From: an uncultured Collinsella sp.
Lineage (GTDB): Bacteria > Actinomycetota > Coriobacteriia > Coriobacteriales > Coriobacteriaceae
Direction: 5' to 3'
DNA length: 22,651 nucleotides
Assembly (NCBI GenBank): GCA_900752545.1
Contig: CAADVS010000043.1
Span: forward strand, 1 to 22,651
The notes under the pieces were generated by a model. The model did no database searches. It was not told the DNA's origin and saw nothing but the letters and a program-made list of their open reading frames with translations. Position 1 is the stretch's first letter, and each line of letters opens with the position of its first letter. Both the position numbers and the translations under genes were made by a program. Of this stretch, positions 20,120-22,651 are shown piece by piece.

Positions 20120-22447
20120 ATGGCGGATTCTCAGATCCATGTCGCGCTGGCGGGTAACCCCAACTGCGGCAAGACCACGCTTTTCAACCTGATCACCGGC
20201 GCCAACGGCTACGTTGGCAACTGGCCCGGCGTCACGGTTGAGAAAAAGGAGGCCAAGCTCCTAAGCGACAAGAACGTTACCATCACGGACCTCCCTGGCA
20301 TCTACTCGCTTTCCCCCTACAGCCCCGAGGAGCAATGCTCGCGCGATTACCTCATGAGCGGCGAGCCCGATGTTGTCGTCCAGGTTGTCGACGCCACCAA
20401 CCTCGAGCGTAACCTGTACCTGGCGCTTCAGGTTATCGAGACCGGCCTGCCCGTGGTCGTTGCCCTCAACATGGCCGACCTGGTCGAGAAGAACGGCGAT
20501 AAGATCGACACGGACAAGCTTTCCAAGAAGCTCGGCTGCCCGGTCATGATGATCTCGGCTCTTAAGAACAAGGGCATCAAGGAGCTGTTCGAGCAGGTCA
20601 AGAAGTCCGCTGCTTCCAAGGGCCAGGTGCCGGAGCACAAGTTCGATTCCTCCATCGAGGACGTTCTGGACCACATCGAGAATAACCTGCCTGCGAGCGT
20701 TCCCGCCAACAAGCGCCGCTACTACGCGGTCAAACTGTTCGAGCGCGACGCGGACGCCTGCAAGCTCATCAACCTCACCAAGGAGAAGGCCGCTCGCGTG
20801 GAGCAGCTGGTCGCCCAGTGCGAGCAGGACTGCGACGACGACGCCGAGTCCATCATCACCGGCGAGCGTTACGGCGTGATTGCCCACATCATTGACGAGT
20901 GCCTCACCAAGGCTCCGGCAAAGATGAGCACCTCCGAGAAGATCGACCGCGTGGTTACCAACCGTATCCTGGGCCTGCCGATCTTTGTGGTCATCATGTT
21001 CTGCGTGTACTACATCGCCGTTTCTACCTTGGGCGGCACGGTGACCGACTTCACCAACGACCAGCTCTTCGGTACCGACGGTTGGTATGTGCTCGGCCAG
21101 GGTCGCGACGCCTACGACGCGGCCGTCGAGGCTGCGGGTGACAATGCCGACTCGGTCGACCCGGCACAGTACGGCCCCTATGTCCCGGGTATCACCACCG
21201 TGGTGCACGACGCCCTTGTGGCGGGCGGCACCGAGGACGGTGGCCTGGTCGATTCGCTGGTCTGCGACGGCATCGTCGGCGGCCTGGGCGCCATCTTCGG
21301 CTTCGTCCCGCAGATGTTCCTGCTGTTCGTCATGCTGTCCTTCTTGGAGGACTGCGGCTATATGGCCCGCGTCGCCTTCATCATGGACCGCGTGTTCCGC
21401 CGCTTTGGCCTGTCCGGTAAGTCCTTCATCCCCATGCTCGTGTCCTCGGGCTGCGGCGTCCCCGGCGTCATGGCTACCAAGACCATCGAGAACGAGAAGG
21501 ACCGCCGCATGACGGTCATGACCACCACGTTCATTCCCTGTGGCGCTAAGCTGCCGATCATCGCCCTGCTCATGGGTTCCATCATCGGCGATTCTTCTAC
21601 CACCGCCGCGTGGATCAGCCCGCTCTTCTACTTCCTGGGCGTCTTTGCCGTCATCGCCTCGGGCCTCATGCTCAAGAAGACCAAGCTCTTCGCCGGCCGC
21701 CCGACCCCGTTTGTCATGGAGCTCCCCGCTTACCACTTCCCGGCGATCCGCTCCTGGGCGCTGCACGTGTGGGAGCGCTGCTGGGCCTTTATCAAGAAGG
21801 CCGGCACGATCATCTTCGCCTCTACCGTCGTGGTGTGGTTCCTCTCCAACTTTGGTAGCTACAACGGCTCCTTTGGCTTCCTGCCTGCGATGGACGGCAT
21901 CCCCGAGGAGTTCATGGACTACTCCGTGCTCGCCATGCTGGGCAACCTGGTCGCTTGGATCTTCGCCCCGCTCGGCTTTAGCACCTGGCAGGCAACCGCG
22001 CTGACTGTCTCTGGCCTCGTCGCCAAGGAGAACGTCGTCGCCACCGCCGGCTCGCTGCTGTCCGTCGCCGACGCGGGCGAGACCGACCCGAGCCTGTGGA
22101 CCGCGTTTGCCGGCATGTTCCCCACCATGGGCGCCTGCGTTGCCTTCGGCGCGTTCAACCTGCTGTGCGCTCCGTGCTTTGCCGCTATGGGTACCATCCG
22201 CAACCAGATGGATTCCGGCAAGTGGACCGCGATTGCCCTCGGCTACGAGTGCGCCTTCGCTTGGGTGATCGGCCTGTTCATCAACCAGTTCTATAACCTG
22301 TTCGTTCTTGGACAGTTTGGTTTCTGGACGGTTGTGGCCATTGTGCTGCTGGTTGCGATGCTCTTCCAGATTTTCCGTCCCATGCCTAAGTTTGCTTGGA
22401 CGGACGAGGATGAGACCAACACTGCTTCCGCCGCAGTTTCCGCTTAA
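20120..22447 (+). CDS. feoB: Ferrous iron transporter FeoB
   Basis: FeoB imports Fe(II) across the inner membrane. The 775-aa protein has an N-terminal G domain: P-loop GNPNCGKTT (residues 12-20), the switch region GYVGNWPGVTVEKKE, G3 DLPGIYSLSPYSPEE and G4 NMAD. A helical spacer domain follows, then the membrane part with the two gate motifs SSGCGVPGVMATK and IPCGAKLPI, both keeping their Cys. An extra hydrophilic loop of roughly 60-90 residues, rich in Asp and Ala (GRDAYDAAVEAAGDNADSVD), lies after the first membrane span and would be outside the cell. ATG 20120 has AAGGA four bases upstream. It follows two feoA genes; no FeoC gene follows. A terminator begins 30 bases after the stop. Confidence 0.97.
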   Translation: MADSQIHVALAGNPNCGKTTLFNLITGANGYVGNWPGVTVEKKEAKLLSDKNVTITDLPGIYSLSPYSPEEQCSRDYLMSGEPDVVVQVVDATNLERNLYLALQVIETGLPVVVALNMADLVEKNGDKIDTDKLSKKLGCPVMMISALKNKGIKELFEQVKKSAASKGQVPEHKFDSSIEDVLDHIENNLPASVPANKRRYYAVKLFERDADACKLINLTKEKAARVEQLVAQCEQDCDDDAESIITGERYGVIAHIIDECLTKAPAKMSTSEKIDRVVTNRILGLPIFVVIMFCVYYIAVSTLGGTVTDFTNDQLFGTDGWYVLGQGRDAYDAAVEAAGDNADSVDPAQYGPYVPGITTVVHDALVAGGTEDGGLVDSLVCDGIVGGLGAIFGFVPQMFLLFVMLSFLEDCGYMARVAFIMDRVFRRFGLSGKSFIPMLVSSGCGVPGVMATKTIENEKDRRMTVMTTTFIPCGAKLPIIALLMGSIIGDSSTTAAWISPLFYFLGVFAVIASGLMLKKTKLFAGRPTPFVMELPAYHFPAIRSWALHVWERCWAFIKKAGTIIFASTVVVWFLSNFGSYNGSFGFLPAMDGIPEEFMDYSVLAMLGNLVAWIFAPLGFSTWQATALTVSGLVAKENVVATAGSLLSVADAGETDPSLWTAFAGMFPTMGACVAFGAFNLLCAPCFAAMGTIRNQMDSGKWTAIALGYECAFAWVIGLFINQFYNLFVLGQFGFWTVVAIVLLVAMLFQIFRPMPKFAWTDEDETNTASAAVSA

Positions 22448-22476
22448 ATCCGAATAAGGATTAACCCCTTTCCACG

Positions 22477-22509
22477 AGCCCGGGTGTCCCAGCGACACTC
22501 GGGCTTTTT
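22477..22509 (+). terminator. Intrinsic terminator of the feo operon
   Basis: AGCCCGGGTGTC (22477-22488) pairs with GACACTCGGGCT (22494-22505), with one G-U pair, loop CCAGC, followed by TTTTTG. Confidence 0.92.
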
Positions 22510-22527
22510 GTTTCAAGACTTTAGTCC

Positions 22528-22595
22528 GCTGGCCGCGCAGCGGCCAGCTTTGAACCACCCGCTACGCGGGTGGAGACAAACGGCTTTACAAAGCC
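22528..22595. repeat. Cluster of three small hairpins at the window end
   Basis: GCTGGCCGC-GCA-GCGGCCAGC (22528-22548), CCACCCGC-TAC-GCGGGTGG (22555-22573) and GGCTT/AAGCC (22582-22595) lie in a row after the feo terminator. The left flank GTCCGCTGGCCGC (22524-22536) is identical to the left end of palindromic copy B (6505-6517), so it may be a related or degenerate repeat. No gene is supported from here to the window end. Confidence 0.5.
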
Positions 22596-22651
22596 ACCCC
22601 TCCGACCGATATTGACGATTGTTCAGGCCGTCAAGAATTCGAGTCGAAGGG

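Noticed and set aside
22515..22651. Minus-strand open frame running off the window end
   Set aside because: It runs through three hairpins, is short and shows no recognisable domain; the window edge prevents a fair test.

Overview
The window looks like chromosomal DNA from a high-GC actinobacterium of class Coriobacteriia, most likely Collinsella or a close relative. This is an inference from GC-rich codon use, the families present (PEP carboxylase, a LarA-type racemase with LarB/LarC, an EbgA/EbgC-type beta-galactosidase pair, FeoA-FeoA-FeoB, an HPr-like protein) and many intergenic palindromes. No marker gene fixes the species. I see no rRNA, tRNA, CRISPR array, transposase or phage gene.

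Layout. (1) 1-3436: the 3' end of hisS, then ppc. (2) 3437-4428: a gene-poor stretch of nearly 1 kb with a cluster of palindromic repeats, a 41-bp palindrome and an intrinsic terminator that precedes larA. (3) 4429-9057: a nickel-pincer racemase locus. larA and a MIP channel (LarD-like) run on the + strand. larB, a short larC and a TetR-type regulator run on the - strand and converge on them across a second copy of the palindromic element, which here looks like a bidirectional terminator. (4) serB (-) and aspS (+) are divergent. (5) 11875-12157: the aspS terminator and a tandem array of hairpins with a period of about 62 bp, lying between convergent aspS and a lacI-family gene. (6) 12158-17018: a LacI-type repressor divergent from ebgA-ebgC, with three copies of one operator around the ebgA promoter. 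(7) 17172-18635: an APC-family amino-acid transporter with a strong terminator. (8) 18733-18968: an AT-rich element with roughly 40-bp inverted ends, resembling a MITE. (9) 19057-22447: an HPr-like protein with Asp at position 46, then feoA-feoA-feoB for ferrous iron uptake, ending in a terminator. The last 140 bases hold small hairpins and no supportable gene.

How the parts fit. LarA would interconvert hydroxyacid stereoisomers such as D- and L-lactate using the nickel-pincer cofactor. LarB and LarC belong to cofactor synthesis, the MIP channel could move lactate or glycerol, and the TetR protein probably regulates larB-larC-tetR through an inverted repeat at the larB promoter. LarC here covers only the N-terminal (LarC1) portion and no LarE is present, so cofactor synthesis needs parts from elsewhere. 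The ebg and feo loci are self-contained sugar and iron units with visible candidate operators. The most unusual material is non-coding: two repeat families whose sequences differ between copies while base pairing is kept.
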